Positions 45,620 to 57,004 of a DNA stretch of 64,000 nt are shown here, in pieces. The DNA lies in the NCBI GenBank assembly GCA_030704615.1, contig CM060732.1, positions 32,409,053 to 32,473,052 on the forward strand, in the 5' to 3' direction. Position 1 is the first letter of the stretch. Each line of letters opens with the position of its first letter. The notes below the pieces were generated by a model. The model worked only from the letters and a program-made list of their open reading frames with translations, searched no databases and was not told the DNA's origin. The position numbers were made by a program, and so were the translations under genes. This stretch comes from Takakia lepidozioides (taxonomy: Eukaryota > Streptophyta > Takakiopsida > Takakiales > Takakiaceae).

Positions 45620-46990
45620 CCGTTGGACTCATGGTTGTGACTTGAGGTTACGTTTACCTTCATAACGAAGGTCAGGTATAATGGGCTGACCGGAAAGCAA
45701 CTGGTATGATCGAGGCTTCAATCGACTGCCCTCTGAGGTGCTTGCGATGTTGTGATCTACTGGATCTAGTGCGTGCAATCGAACAACCAATACGTCTTAA
45801 CATGATTTATCTCATGTTTCCCTCGTCTGTTCACGGGCCGAAGGTTCCTTAATCTTCATAATGTTCATGTAAACTGTTTCTAGTAACTGTTACATGCATG
45901 GGTTGATCTTAGCACACCTAGAACTACTACCCATTTCAAATAGAACCAAAATCGGATTTCACTGTGTGGATCTTCCTTTCCAATCTGCTCAACATGAATG
46001 CAGTTCTAAACTGTAAGCTGAATGTTTAATACATGTGTAGAACGAGTAGTTTATAGATCATAATCCGTTGGAGACCAAATAAATATCACTGACCAGTAGA
46101 TCTTTCAGCGAGCCTTGGAAAAGGAACTAGGAATCGAAAATTATAGCTGAGACAGGACGTCCGGAAAGGTGTATCTAGAGCAACCATCAACCGTGAGGCG
46201 AAGATACTAACCTGCAAACCCAGGTCTACACTTAACCCTTTATTCTGTTTAGTAACTGGTGTACTTAAATACGTTGAATCCGGCAACTGCATTGCTTCCT
46301 CATTAAATGGAAATAAGTTGACGAGCAGCTAGTACACAGAAACAAAAGTATACCATGACCGTGAGCGTAAGTTGTGAGACTGTTCCCCTCCGTTTCCTGT
46401 GATATGACCAGAGCTTGACCCATGGATGAGCTTGCTTCTCTCTTACGTCTCGTTGCGTCTGCTGTCTCAACTCCATCATGTACAGTTTACTTCAGCTTGC
46501 GTGTGTAGGGAGCACCAGAGGGAACAGGATACTCTGCACAGGCAGAAACCACCCATGGATTGTCTCGAAATGTCATATTGGGCGTCAGGAAATGAATTTG
46601 CAGAACATTTCAAGGAGCTACTTAAACATCATAGTCGTTGCACAAATCGAGCCCAATCAAGAAGGTTAACTTTGTATTATATCACGCGATCAGATCAATG
46701 AGCTGAGAGACATTCGTGAGCTCCAAAAGTCTAAAACAACATTCTTCAAAAGTTACATCAAGATCACATAAAATCTAGGACAACGCAACTCGGGACGATC
46801 CATAGTGGTGCCCGGTGTAAAACTCGATTGCGACGTGCCCAACCATCAAAGCATTTCATTCGGTATTTCATGTATCAAAGAGATAGACTTTATCACGTAT
46901 CACTGCAGTTTTGCTAGCTTCAACCCTGAACAAATTGCAAATTGTACATAACGCCGTGCACGCAGCAATGATATCTTGAAGGGAATCAAT
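45620..46990. other. No gene recognised
   Basis: Lies between ABCC block c and the lipid transfer gene. I looked for nucleotide-binding-domain motifs and found none. Confidence 0.4.
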
Positions 46991-47005
46991 ACGGGACAAG
47001 ATGTG

Positions 47006-47329
47006 TTATCGAGCCGACTCACTTCCACAGGTAGATCCCGTGGGGACGGGGCGCTGACAGTTCTTGGCAAGGTTAAGGGCAGCCTGAACATTGATCCCTG
47101 CATAGTTGCCGGACCCAAATGTTGAACACAAGCAAGCAGAATCAGCCTTTCGCACAATGCCACAGCAAGCATCATCGGGCAGGGGAGGTGAGGACCCCTC
47201 AACGGCTGGCAAACACGGCATGAATGTCTCCAAGGTCTGTTCGCAAGCGTACACTGAGCTGGGCTCAGCCATGGCCACAACCAAGAGGATGGCTAGCCCC
47301 AACGCAGTCATGGGCTTGCCTGCCTCCAT
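47006..47329 (-). CDS. Non-specific lipid transfer protein, DIR1-like, 107 aa
   Basis: A complete single-exon frame. Residues 1-28 form a signal peptide (hydrophobic LGLAILLVVAMA, cleavage probably after VYA). The mature part has the eight-cysteine pattern C-X9-C-X15-CC-X9-C-L-C-X22-C-X9-C, with DDACCGIVRKADSACLC at its centre. This spacing matches DIR1-type lipid transfer proteins, small secreted four-helix proteins that bind acyl chains in a tunnel. DIR1 itself takes part in systemic defence signalling, and a similar role here is only inferred from family. The hydrophobic Leu in the CXC motif is kept. The gene is intact despite lying within a broken ABCC locus on the opposite strand. Confidence 0.9.
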   Translation of the reverse strand: MEAGKPMTALGLAILLVVAMAEPSSVYACEQTLETFMPCLPAVEGSSPPLPDDACCGIVRKADSACLCSTFGSGNYAGINVQAALNLAKNCQRPVPTGSTCGSESAR

Positions 47330-47339
47330 CTCTGCACAA

Positions 47340-48740
47340 AATAGTTAAGAAACAAAAAACTAACGAAAGAAGCAGCTGGAAAGATCGAATGAAGACCCAC
47401 CAAGACTAGAAAGAAAGACGCACACTATATACACACCAAGAAACCACACTCCCGAGCCTCGCATCTGGCTCGGATCCGGTCTCCCCAGGTTTGTCTCTTC
47501 CGATTCCCAGTAGCACCAAGCCATAGGAGGTCCCCGTACTGACCGCCAGTTGGTGGTTGACACTTGACACCGCCCTCTGGCACTCATCACCCTGGACCTA
47601 ACACTTAACGATGGTCACCAAAACAAGCAGCGGGTGAGCCGATTATCTCCGTGTGCTAGGGTATGTGGCTCTCTTCCATATCTCCGGTACAATCTCTCTC
47701 GTACAATTTGTTGTACCTACTAGCTCACCAGCTATGGTGTCCAGAGTGAAGAGATGACTGCCTGCTTTCCAATGGCAGTTGCAACCGCCATGGATATGGC
47801 GGCGTATACAGCTAGGTGTTGTGGCAATATGTTTCTGTCCGGGCTTTTTTACACAGTTTCATCCCTATCAGCTTGTGAGTGAAAATTCACTAGTAGGTGT
47901 GGAATGAAATTCCTCAGAAGGTAGTCCGAGAAAAATATCAACTCTCTATCAGCTTATATGGGTAAATCTATTGGTAGTTGTCGGAAGACAACCATCAAGC
48001 CATGTATAGACATTCTGTCCTCTCGGCTTCAAATGTATAACATTTCATGCTGGCGGGGACAAGGCGAAGTGGCTCTTAGTTACGTCCGGCTTTGGCTGGA
48101 GTCTTCTCTCTCGTGGTGGTGGGTAGAGTTGCTAACGGAGAGGAACCTACGAACCTAAAATGGACATTGACCTAAAATGGACACCTATTTTTGTATGAAA
48201 AAGTGGCGACAATTGACCTTAAATTGAGCAATAAATGAGTAAGTGGGCTAGGAGGTTGACAAGGGTGATGATAGATTAGTACCTGCCTATGCTCTCCCAT
48301 GATAATTAAATCCCAAAAGAGGGTGCCGGTAAATTTAAAATCAAAGCCCACCAAACGCCGGATGTCAGGAATTCGACCCCAAGACTTGTTCTGCCACAAT
48401 CTCGACTTGTTCTGCCTATGCTTGTGTGAAGGGCTTTATACAGGAAATCTGGAACGCCCAAACTAATTGTTTATAACAAGGTTTAGAAGTCCCACTACTG
48501 GAGTGAGCCCTCACAAAGGTAGTGTATGTTCCCTCTTGTTCCGCCCAAGCTAGGTGCAGGATCTATGGCCACAAGGCTACAACAAACAATGTCTTATGAG
48601 TACATTTTCCTCAAGAAAGACTTGAAACATGTGATCGGGGACGTCAGTGATTATACTGTAGGGATCAGAAATGCTGCCAGCAAGAGAGACAAGGCTGGAA
48701 GGATTTTCCAGAATAGATTGTCGAACCCACATTCTGAACT
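47340..48740. other. Upstream of the lipid transfer gene; no other gene recognised
   Basis: The first few hundred bases are the presumed promoter of the lipid transfer gene. The rest holds short frames only; an 88-codon plus-strand frame at 48526-48792 overlaps ABCC exon d in another frame and has no family match. Confidence 0.35.
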
Positions 48741-49199
48741 TTACAGATGGATGATTGCCAGGGTGTTTCATCAGTACGGGCTTATGGGCTAGAAGAGAGG
48801 ATGCATGGCCGATTCATCGAATTGATCGATGCCAACCACCGGGCCTTATAAAGTTCGTGCATGCCAGTCGCTGGCTTGGTGTCCGCCTTGACTTTGCTGC
48901 GGCTACTTGTGTTGTGTTGGTAGCACTGCTTGTGGTCCTCCTTCGGCACACCATATCCCCTGGTCTAGCAGGTATCACTCCCTCTCTCTGGCATACAGGA
49001 CCTACAGCATTCAATCCTTCCTTTTCTGCAGTTTCTCTCTTGGTTCTTTAGGTGGGATTCGTATGTACCCTTGTGGCCATAGACTCTGGGGGGTGGTCCT
49101 GGTTCAAAGTCTACAGTTGACAGGGAGTTTTCAAACTATGGTGCGCCTGGCGGCTGACAGTGAGACCTATTTTACAAGCGTGGAACGTATTCAGGTACT

Positions 49200-50360
49200 G
49201 TCCTTCAACCTCCTCCAATGAGCATGACAAAATCATCTTCTTCTTCTTTTCTTTTTAACTGCATCTAGAGTTAAATTGGAGTCCATGGTTGGGTGCCTTG
49301 CCTGTGCATAGCCAGGGTGATCCAAGCTTCAGGTCTAAACCATCCATTGGCTACATGTGAGCTGTGTGTAGAGCGTGAGACTCTAAATCACTGGACTTGA
49401 ACTTCCCTCATCCAATGCCTCGGTACTAATTATCAGGCATACTACGTACAGCGTGTCTTCAATGCACATGCTGTGCCATCATTTTTTTGCTCCGAGTTGC
49501 AAGCTGCCATGCACTTCACAGAACCTTTACTCTTCTAACTCTCTCGTAGCTACCTGTTTTGTGTGATTCGATATCGTTCATCCTCAATCTGTGTCTTGCT
49601 TTCTGCCAACCGGAAGGGATTCTGACCTGCATGTCTATGGCCACTAGGTGGATACTTTCAATCAGACCATCTTCTGGTGAATTGATAGTCCACATATGAT
49701 TTTGAAGTACATCTATTGGTCTGTCCTGTATTCAGGCATACGCACATTTACCTGCTCACCATGTTATAAACTAGAAACAGGTTCAGGGAAGTCTTATGCC
49801 TGACGCTGTTTTGTTCGGACATTCTTCGTGCTTCCGACATGGCCTTAGACATTTCAGCATCCAAGTAAGTTTCATCTAGCAGGGTCAGTTCTTCCTGCAT
49901 AATATGCAGGTACTTGAAAATCTCCTCTACCCTTTTCTGCCAGGACTCACTCTTAAACATGACGGTCTTGCTTCCAAGAAACGATCATCTTAGGGTATCT
50001 GGCATTATGCATGCGATTCAACTGACCCGACCATCTGTATTTGAGCACCGAAAGCTGAATGAGGCTGAAAGAAAAGCTTGAGAGGGAGAAATAGAAAGAA
50101 GAGGGAGATTTATTCGTCCAGTCTCACCTCTGGGGGTCGTGGGGGATGTGGTAAACGCGACGGATAATAGTCGATGCGATTATATCTGCAAGTGTCTGTG
50201 GAAGTGGAGGTTTTTAGGTGAACCCGACCGTCTGCGAGAGAAACAAAGAAGAAACGTTGTAACGTTCCAGCCAAGGGGATGGAGAGAGAGAGAAGCCGCA
50301 CTAACCCACATCCGTACATTCGACTGAGTCTCGCGAACCCACCTTGACTCCACATCTTCT
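49200..50360. other. No identified gene; possible coiled-coil exon on the minus strand
   Basis: A 70-codon minus-strand frame at 49748-49960 (WQKRVEEIFKYLHIMQEEL and MSKAMSEARRMSEQ) has the charged, helical composition of a coiled-coil exon, but no splice partners or family were identified. Confidence 0.3.
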
Positions 50361-50363
50361 TTC

Positions 50364-50564
50364 ATGGGTGCAGAGAACGTGGAGATTTCAGAGGTCCAAC
50401 TGGAAGCAGACGACAGCACCGCAAGTGTTCACCATGTTTTCGCCCATATGGTGGCCCAGACTGGCGCCTCCTTACCCAAGCAACTTCGAGAGGCAGCCGA
50501 GGCTGCCGACCTCGTCCGCAAAGAACGTATGAATAAGATGCAGGCAGTAGGTGAAGTTCAGTAG
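50364..50564 (+). CDS. Hypothetical 66-aa protein or first exon
   Basis: The frame opens with MGAENVEISEVQLEADD, then a helical stretch (LPKQLREAAEAADLVRKER). Composition and codon use look protein-like. A possible GTGAAG donor lies just before its stop. I do not recognise the family. An inverted-repeat element begins 230 bp downstream. Confidence 0.3.
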   Translation: MGAENVEISEVQLEADDSTASVHHVFAHMVAQTGASLPKQLREAAEAADLVRKERMNKMQAVGEVQ

Positions 50565-50792
50565 CAAGGAAAGACGCTTATCAACATTCAGGCAGTGAGA
50601 GAGAAAACCCACATGCTAAAGCTCAGTGGCAAGGAAGCTGGCTTGGCCCAGAAAGAGAGAAAACCCATCAACCCATTGAGGAAGACAGGTCAGGCTTTGC
50701 AATCAAACAACTATGACAGCTGCTTTGCTCCAGGAATTGCTTTGGTTGACAATCTCACTACAAACACTGTAACAACTTAAGAGTCTTTGAGG

Positions 50793-51345
50793 CCCCCTGT
50801 CAAATCCTCCCCAACCCCTCTACCTCGGGCCCACTATTAAATATTTCAGACAAGAAAATTTTATGCAGGGACGAGTAGCCTGCTGGGAAGGTGATGGCGA
50901 TGGTAGCTAGGGTGTCCGTGTCACCCCAGCTCGTGTGATTTGTGTCACCCAGGTGTAATTTTAGTGTATTCTTAGTGTATCTTATAAGATCGGAGTGACA
51001 TTCTCTTCTGTGTCACCCCAGTCTCACTCCTGTGATTTGTGTAACCCAGGTGTGATTTTACTTCTTAGTGTATTTTATTCTTAGTCAAGATCGGAGTGAC
51101 ATTCTCTTCTCTGTCACCCCAGTGTCACTCGTGTGATTTGTGTAACCCAGGTGTGATTTTACTTCTTAGTGTATTTATTCTTAGTCAGGATCGGAGTGAC
51201 ATTTGTCACCCCAGTGTCACTCTGCATGATGTCACTGAGTGTGTGTCACTCTGGATAATGTCACCCCAATGCCTGTCACTCCAGATGATGTCAGCTCATT
51301 GTGTGTAACCCCGATCTGTGTCACTCTAGAGAAGGGGTGGGAGGA
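50793..51345. mobile_element. Inverted-repeat element with GTGTCACCC-type tandem repeats, copy 2
   Basis: The left end, CCCTGTCAAATCCTCCCC, matches the core of copy 1 at 4370. The right end, GGGTGGGAGGATTTGACA (51328-51345), is its inverse. The interior holds three ~100-bp units of the form GTGTCACCCCAGTGTCACTC...TTCTTAGTGTA, then shorter GTGTCACTC variants. It is half the length of copy 1. LINE D begins immediately to its right. Confidence 0.65.
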
Positions 51346-52575
51346 TTTGACATGCCCAAAACTGCGTGTTGTGGGAGTGTGCATTTTCTTTTGGGGTGTT
51401 TTTTTCGGGTTAATGGTGGCCTCTTCCATCCATTGGATGCCTGCACGATCTGCCCCTCCTATTTGCCTGAGTCCATTGAACATTGTCTGGTCTCGTGTGG
51501 CTTTGCTCTGCAGGTTTGGGGCAGAATCCGCTCCAACCATGCAACCATTCTCTTTAACATCTTTAATGGTGTGCCTTGGCGGTCTTGTCAACTGTGGCAA
51601 TGCCTCAGAGCTCTTAGCCTTTGGCACATATGGAAGTCACGTTGTGCATGGGTACACGAGGGTAGACCTCCATGCCCTTTTGCCACTCTTGCGCGTGTTC
51701 ATTTTGATCTAATAGTGCAGGGTCGGAAATTGTGGGATTTGCTGGTCTTGGCAGTTCGCAGATGTTCTGAGAACAAGCGAGAGGCCCTGCTCCTTGCCTT
51801 CGACAAAGCTTGGACCCTTCGAGGCATCCTCTGCTCCAGGGATGGAGGTTACCCCTGTTGGGTCAGTCGAACGCCTGATGTCTGGAAAGCCCTGGCCCTC
51901 ACCAGCAGAGACAGAGGAATTTGAAGATATCAACTGGCGGCACAAGAAGAACCGGGCTTCGAAAGTCAAGGCTCATCTGAATTTTGATCCCCGCAGGAAG
52001 CGGTAGATAGTGGGTGTCTCTCTCAGGCACCCCTTAGCTTTAGTCTCTGCTGCTCATCTTTTCAGCCTGGACCTCTTTCATTTCGTGTAATGCTTGTTGG
52101 GCTGGCTTGGCTGGTTTGGTGGCTGGCTGACTAAACTGGCCTGGCGGGTTTGGCTGGCTGGCTGGCTAGCTTGGCAGGCTGCCTGGTTTGGCTGGCTGGC
52201 TTGGCTGGCTTCTTCTCAATTGCTTTGACCTCCTGATACCAATGGTTCATGACTCTTCTTAACGATCAGAGATGCTTTGCAGAAAGTTCCATCTTCTGAG
52301 GACTTCTAGTGTAATTCAGCTCTGTTTTTTCTAGGTGGTTTCCATCTTCCTCTTGGCTTCGTATTCTCAGGCAGTCTTTGAATGCTCGCTGTTGCAATGG
52401 ACAGTAAATTCTGCTTGGTCAGAGCTTACCCCTTGGGGGTTTGGACTGGGTGTTACCCAATCACTTTGTGATGAAAGCCTTATGGCCTCCTATCATGGTT
52501 ATTTTTTCCATGATTTCTCTTAATATGAATTAAAGGGCTTCTTCCCCTTTAATTTTTTTTTTAAAAAAAAAATAG
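51346..52575 (+). mobile_element. LINE D, 3' fragment of the L1-like family
   Basis: The plus-strand frame (to 51924) carries the zf-RVT region (LDACTICPSYLPESIEHC, LVSCGFALQVW) and the following tail (LWHIWKSRCAWVHEGRPP). After a frameshift near 51830 it ends in EFEDINWRHKKNRASKVK and a stop near 52006. The 3' end, at about 52530-52575, has a GGGCTTCTTCCCC block and a T/A run, like the other LINE copies. RT and endonuclease are absent. Confidence 0.8.
52085..52215. repeat. GGCTGGCTT-type minisatellite in the LINE D 3' UTR
   Basis: Degenerate repeats of GGCTGGCTTGGCTGGTTTG over about 130 bp. Confidence 0.8.
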
Positions 52576-52599
52576 TATGCTTGAGCGTTTTGAAAAGTA

Positions 52600-53795
52600 C
52601 CATAAAGTGGTGAAAAAAGGTTGGTGGGGCATACCTTGTCACAAACTCCTGAAGAGGATAACATACTCAATGCAAATTATTATAACATTTTTTTTAAATA
52701 AAAAATGGTGGGCCACCCCCAAAAGTGCACATACCTGCCTGTCTTGAGCTCTATCTTGCTACCCTGAATCATCCAGAAGTTTGAACCTTACAAATATGTG
52801 GAGCATCTCTGTTTATGTCGAAATGCAGTAGGGAACAATATTTTCCCCATCTGCAGAACCTTTGTGTAGTCTGGACGAGCAAGGAGTGGCCTTTGTAAGT
52901 TGGATAATATACATGGAATTCTACACCTTTGTTGGCGACTGTGCATCACGTTGAAGTCAATGGAGAAAAAATGGTCAACTAACCTTAGAGCACCTTAGAG
53001 CCTGTCAAGACTGTTATTGGTTTACAATGTATGTTACATGTGATGAACTATGTTTACACCATGTCAAGACCGTCATTGGTCTAAATGATCAACTAACTTT
53101 CCACTGTGTAAAGACTGGGATTGGCCTAAGAAATCTTAAATCTAAATTATTTCGTAAACATGCCAAAATCCCTATTAGTTTAAAAGTTTGTACAAGTAGA
53201 AGCTAATTTTATGCTATGTTAATTGCGCTTTTGTTATTAACTCATGCAAAAGCTTCAAGTGTTCAATCATATTATCAATTCAAATTATTGATAAACAAAT
53301 AAAAATACATATACTATTTCATGTAATATATAGAACGGATATAAATATATTATAAGTAAATTAAAACAAAAAACTGGTTCGAAAATTGCAGATGCGTGTA
53401 CAGCCCCCGCCCTCGATGGTTTAAGCCCACGGCCAAGCTTATAAGCCGCGTAGACTTAAGGAGTCTTATGGGGGCATCCGAAATGCCTCGACAACATGCC
53501 CGATAGGAGGCCACCAAAGACATGATGGGCAAGGTAGCCGTGTCCCCAATGGGTGCCATACGTACTTTTTACGCTACCCTTTCGGCTCCTTCTCCTGTTC
53601 GAACAAACCTAGATTCTGGGGGTTTTTCTCATTAAGGAAGAAAATTGAGGCAGGTACTAGAAAGAAAAGAAATGCTAAACATGTACCCAGAGATCCTCTA
53701 ATCAGAGTCTGAGAATAAAGCGTCACCTCCTACATCTTTCAACCCAAGCCTTCCCAAGGGCAAGCAGAAGTACTGACCCGCCAACAATCCCGGGA
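52600..53795. other. AT-rich intergenic sequence
   Basis: Repeated phrases such as GTCAAGAC.GT.ATTGGT occur around 53000-53120. No gene was seen. Confidence 0.4.
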
Positions 53796-53801
53796 TAACG
53801 T

Positions 53802-53945
53802 GAAATGCCCAAGCCGTGCCGTGCCAAGGAGGTCCACCATGCATCCATAATGCTCCACTGTTGTCATGAGGGCATGATCTCCGCTCATGGAATCAAAGTA
53901 ATGACAACCTTCATATAGTAGGCCAATGTGGCTCATGCAAAGAGA
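53802..53945 (-). pseudogene. PPR protein scrap (E-domain-proximal region)
   Basis: The minus-strand frame reads HIGLLYEGCHYFDSMSGDH, VEHYGCMVDLLG, matching the HAGLVDEG..YF.SM and VEHY.CMVDLLGRAG blocks near the C-terminus of PLS/DYW PPR proteins. The text is lost before and after, and RAG is damaged (TAR). It is a short dead fragment. Confidence 0.75.
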
Positions 53946-54364
53946 ACGGATTATATGTTCAAAAAATAATGTGACAGTGTGGTAACACATCAATGGTATC
54001 TTCAAAAATAATGTAGCCGATCCAAAGTTTACGAGTAAATTTTGGAGGGCACTTTGGAAGAAGATAGGGACGAGGCTGAAGATTATATACATATGTATCA
54101 CCCTACTTCATCTTTATGTAACTCATATGCATCTATATACCACCAAGGTTTGTTTGGAGATACATCTTTTAATGCAACTTTAGTTTAAACCATATTCAAA
54201 GTCATAGTTATAACATGTTTTTTGTTCACTAACGCAATTTCTAATTTAAAATTTGCTGCATCAACATCTTTACTTGATTTACTTGAATATCTGTCGATAT
54301 TGCCCCTACTGGCAATGGTTGCAGCATATCCATGGCTTTTGGTCCTTGGATAGCTATGGTCCTC

Positions 54365-55016
54365 TTATAATATCATGTCCATTCTTTCCTTTCTATGGTG
54401 CAAAACATTTTGCATGTAGATAAGGTAAATGTCATCTACCTTGAGATCGTCAAAATTCGCAATCATGCGGTCTTCCTCTAATGCGCCCTTTGCGTTGAAG
54501 ACCACAATTGATGTTGTTGTCTTTGGGTTGTATTTTGTGTATCCAGCCCAAGCATCCACCATATCCTCATGTAACCAATATGGCTTGATTCTCAATTTAG
54601 AATTGTTCGGAACATCCCTATAAACTAAATGAAATTCACTATCATCAGATAAGCCTAATTTTTGCAATATGTTTTTCCCAGATAAAGATCCACTACCGAT
54701 TCTACATTTTGCTACAACATAGTTTGCATCTTTTTTATTGTCTTTGTGCTATTTTGGCAAATTTTACTACATTAGTAAACTGCTCAATAGAATGGATAAC
54801 TACGTTATCAACTACTGTACATTGCAACCAAGTTTTTGTATAAGGCTTTGAATCTATAGGCCATGGTGGATGTGTACACATATGACAACTTTGTTGCCCA
54901 ATAGATTTGAAACATTCTACACATAACTTATGGCACTTCTCGCCATAGCTTATTCCGATTACAGTTGTAAGTTCGGAATTTGATTCAGACATTGTACGAA
55001 AAGTATTGTTCATCAA
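54365..55016 (-). pseudogene. Unknown two-frame ORF with a RING-like cysteine cluster
   Basis: The frame at 55016-54735 contains GEKCHKLCVECFKSIGQQ followed by SCHMC, the central and last ligand pairs of a RING-type finger, but the first Cys pair is missing. After a stop and frame change near 54735, text in the second frame continues from about 54730 through KCRIGSGSLSGKN and LRIKPYWLHEDMVDAW to DDLKVDDIYLIYM at 54365. The second frame is open upstream of its first Met, which suggests one ~210-residue protein broken once. I cannot name the family. AT-rich codon use resembles the OTU-like frame at 25.9 kb. Confidence 0.4.
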
Positions 55017-55019
55017 GGA

Positions 55020-56750
55020 CTTCTAACAAGGAATAACATGTAAGATAAGAGTGTTTTCTTCAGTATCCGTGTACAGGATTACAACACCCTGCCATCCCTA
55101 ATCTTCATACTTAAGTATGATTGTTTGAGTTCATTGGGGTACCTTCTACTCAACAATTTCACAGTTGATCGTTTTCGTTTTCCCAAAGCTTCATGCTTAT
55201 CCACATTTGCTTCAATAAGATCCATTGTCTTGTTCGTCTCTTGTCAAAATGGCCACCGCAACTGTGGTTCCTTGCTTCACAGCAAACACTACACTCAAAA
55301 CTATGTATGAATGATGTAAGACCTAAAACATAACACATATAATAGCTTCATCTATCAGCTCATCTAACTATCTAGACGTATGTTTGTTGATATAATCATT
55401 GGCAAGTGCGACCCTCATTGAGTATATAGTATACGATATGATCTAGGCGACATGTGTACTCTTTCTATAAATATTATGCTACATAATGTTCAAGTGTGCA
55501 CTCAGCTCCAAAATGATATGAAAATATACAATGTATGTGGACCACATTTCTTAATATAGAGTCTTCATCTAGTCAACTCTAAATCCCTACCACCTTTATA
55601 TAGCTATTGTTTTTAATTACATACCCCATTTATATTTAACACTATCATGTACAACCTATTTTTAATGATATCTTCCTCTGAACATTCATTTGTTATATTT
55701 AGTGGTATATTTTAGCACAAGAACCATAAGCACGACCTATAATTAATGGTGCCTACCACCACTTCTGTCATAGATATTTTCCACTGCACCTATTCGTACA
55801 TTTAAACTATAAATATCTACATATAAATAGTCTAAATATATATTTCAAAATCTCATCAAATTGCATCATTGATTAAGATAATTACACACACACACACATA
55901 TACATATACATATTTAAACCATCATTGATAAATTAAACATATCATTATTCATAGTAAACATCAATTGTCTTGTTGAAATTATTAACATACAAAATATAAA
56001 TATTTTATTTTATTTTCATCATTTATCTCAAGTATATACCCAGGACGGTTCAACTCTAAACTTTGAGACCAACTTGAGTGATCTAAGTTTTGTACTGGTG
56101 TGCTGTACATACAAAACTAGTGAACTGACGTAACAAGTATAACATGAGTTCTTAATAAGTTATAACTACTTGAATTTAAGTCTCAAGAATTTAAGTCATA
56201 CTCACCCATACATAACCTTTTGACTTAGAAATTTCTTGAAGCAAATACAAAACAAATTTAAGTAGGTAAGTAGTTTCAAAGAGGAGTTTGACCCTGCGAC
56301 CTATGTTGCACATCTTTGCAACTGCTCATACCACTACCTATCACAATTAGTAATGACGCCACTGTCATAGTAAGCCTAGGCACTCAAGTCCGTTTTAGTT
56401 ATAACTTTGAATATATTACATGTCCAATTTAGTAAGAACTTGAGTTTAGCTTATGAACATGTGCAAGTAAACACATAGTACGTTTTATGGTGATAGGATT
56501 TTTACCCTCTGACCTATTTCCCGCAAACTAACATTCATCCCATTCTCCTACCTACTTCAATTTCATAAATGAATATGAAGTTAATTTCATTTTAAAGTGG
56601 GAAGCCTGCTTCAGATAGCGTTGCCTCACCACTTCAGATATTAGACTAGGGGGGCACTAAAGTCATTGGGCAACGGGCCAAGTCTACACATAGGCCTGTA
56701 GAACAAAGACACATTTTATTGTGGCCCATTTTATTATTGCCAAGTATAGA
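55020..56750. other. AT-rich region; tRNA-like repeat at 56283-56340 (minus)
   Basis: No gene seen. On the minus strand, 56340-56283 has TAGTGGTATGAG and GGGTCAAACTCC boxes and a perfect 5-bp stem with an 8-nt loop between them, like a degenerate tRNA-derived SINE head. A short AC dinucleotide run lies near 55885. Confidence 0.35.
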
Positions 56751-56759
56751 GTGTCAATT

Positions 56760-57000
56760 ATGGCAATGAGCAGCTGAGGTAAACACGTAAATGGCTCTAG
56801 TGGGGAGCTCAGGTGAAAACATGAGCGGCTCAGGTGAACACATAAGCCCAATGAGGTGGAAAACCGAATGGCTCACAATGGCAGCTCAGGTGAACACCTG
56901 AACCTGAGCAGGTTGGCGTGCGAACCGGAGTGGCTCGGGTGAACGTCCCAGCCATTCAAGCAGCGACACTGCCATGTGAGCAACCTGTTTGCTCACGTAA
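56760..57000. repeat. Degenerate repeats of a GCTCAGGTGAACAC motif
   Basis: Units of the form GAGCGGCTCAGGTGAACAC recur irregularly about six times; a related GATCACCCGAGCGGCTG motif occurs in the tandem repeat at 58.9-60.0 kb. Confidence 0.55.
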
Positions 57001-57004
57001 GTGT

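Larger units (their letters stand above)
43770..49195 (+). pseudogene. ABCC (MRP)-type ABC transporter, transmembrane-domain exons only
   Basis: Exon a (43770-43988, AG/GT bounded) reads LWVARVVGRL, a TGA, TDARVRLVGEVLAGFRVVKY, IGDLRSSEMKWIRNAAFL. Block b (about 44600-44752) reads GIVTFATYAAM and ALFGILVRVFAVGPIG. Block c (about 45050-45231) reads AAEALVAIQRLQRLLDLP. Exon d (48762-48971) reads GVSSVRAYGLEER, FIELIDANHRAL then, after a one-base loss, RWLGVRLDFAAATCVVLV and RHTISPGLAG. Block e (about 49090-49194) reads LQLTGSFQTMVRLAADSE, YFTSVERIQ. These follow the order of ABCC TMD1 and TMD2. Neither nucleotide-binding domain (no Walker A, no LSGGQ) was found between c and d or after e. The stop and frameshifts support a pseudogene. 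A lipid-transfer gene lies between c and d on the other strand. Confidence 0.75.

Noticed and set aside
46900-47280. 126-codon frame overlapping the lipid transfer gene
   Set aside because: Shadow frame of the intact cysteine-patterned gene on the same strand.
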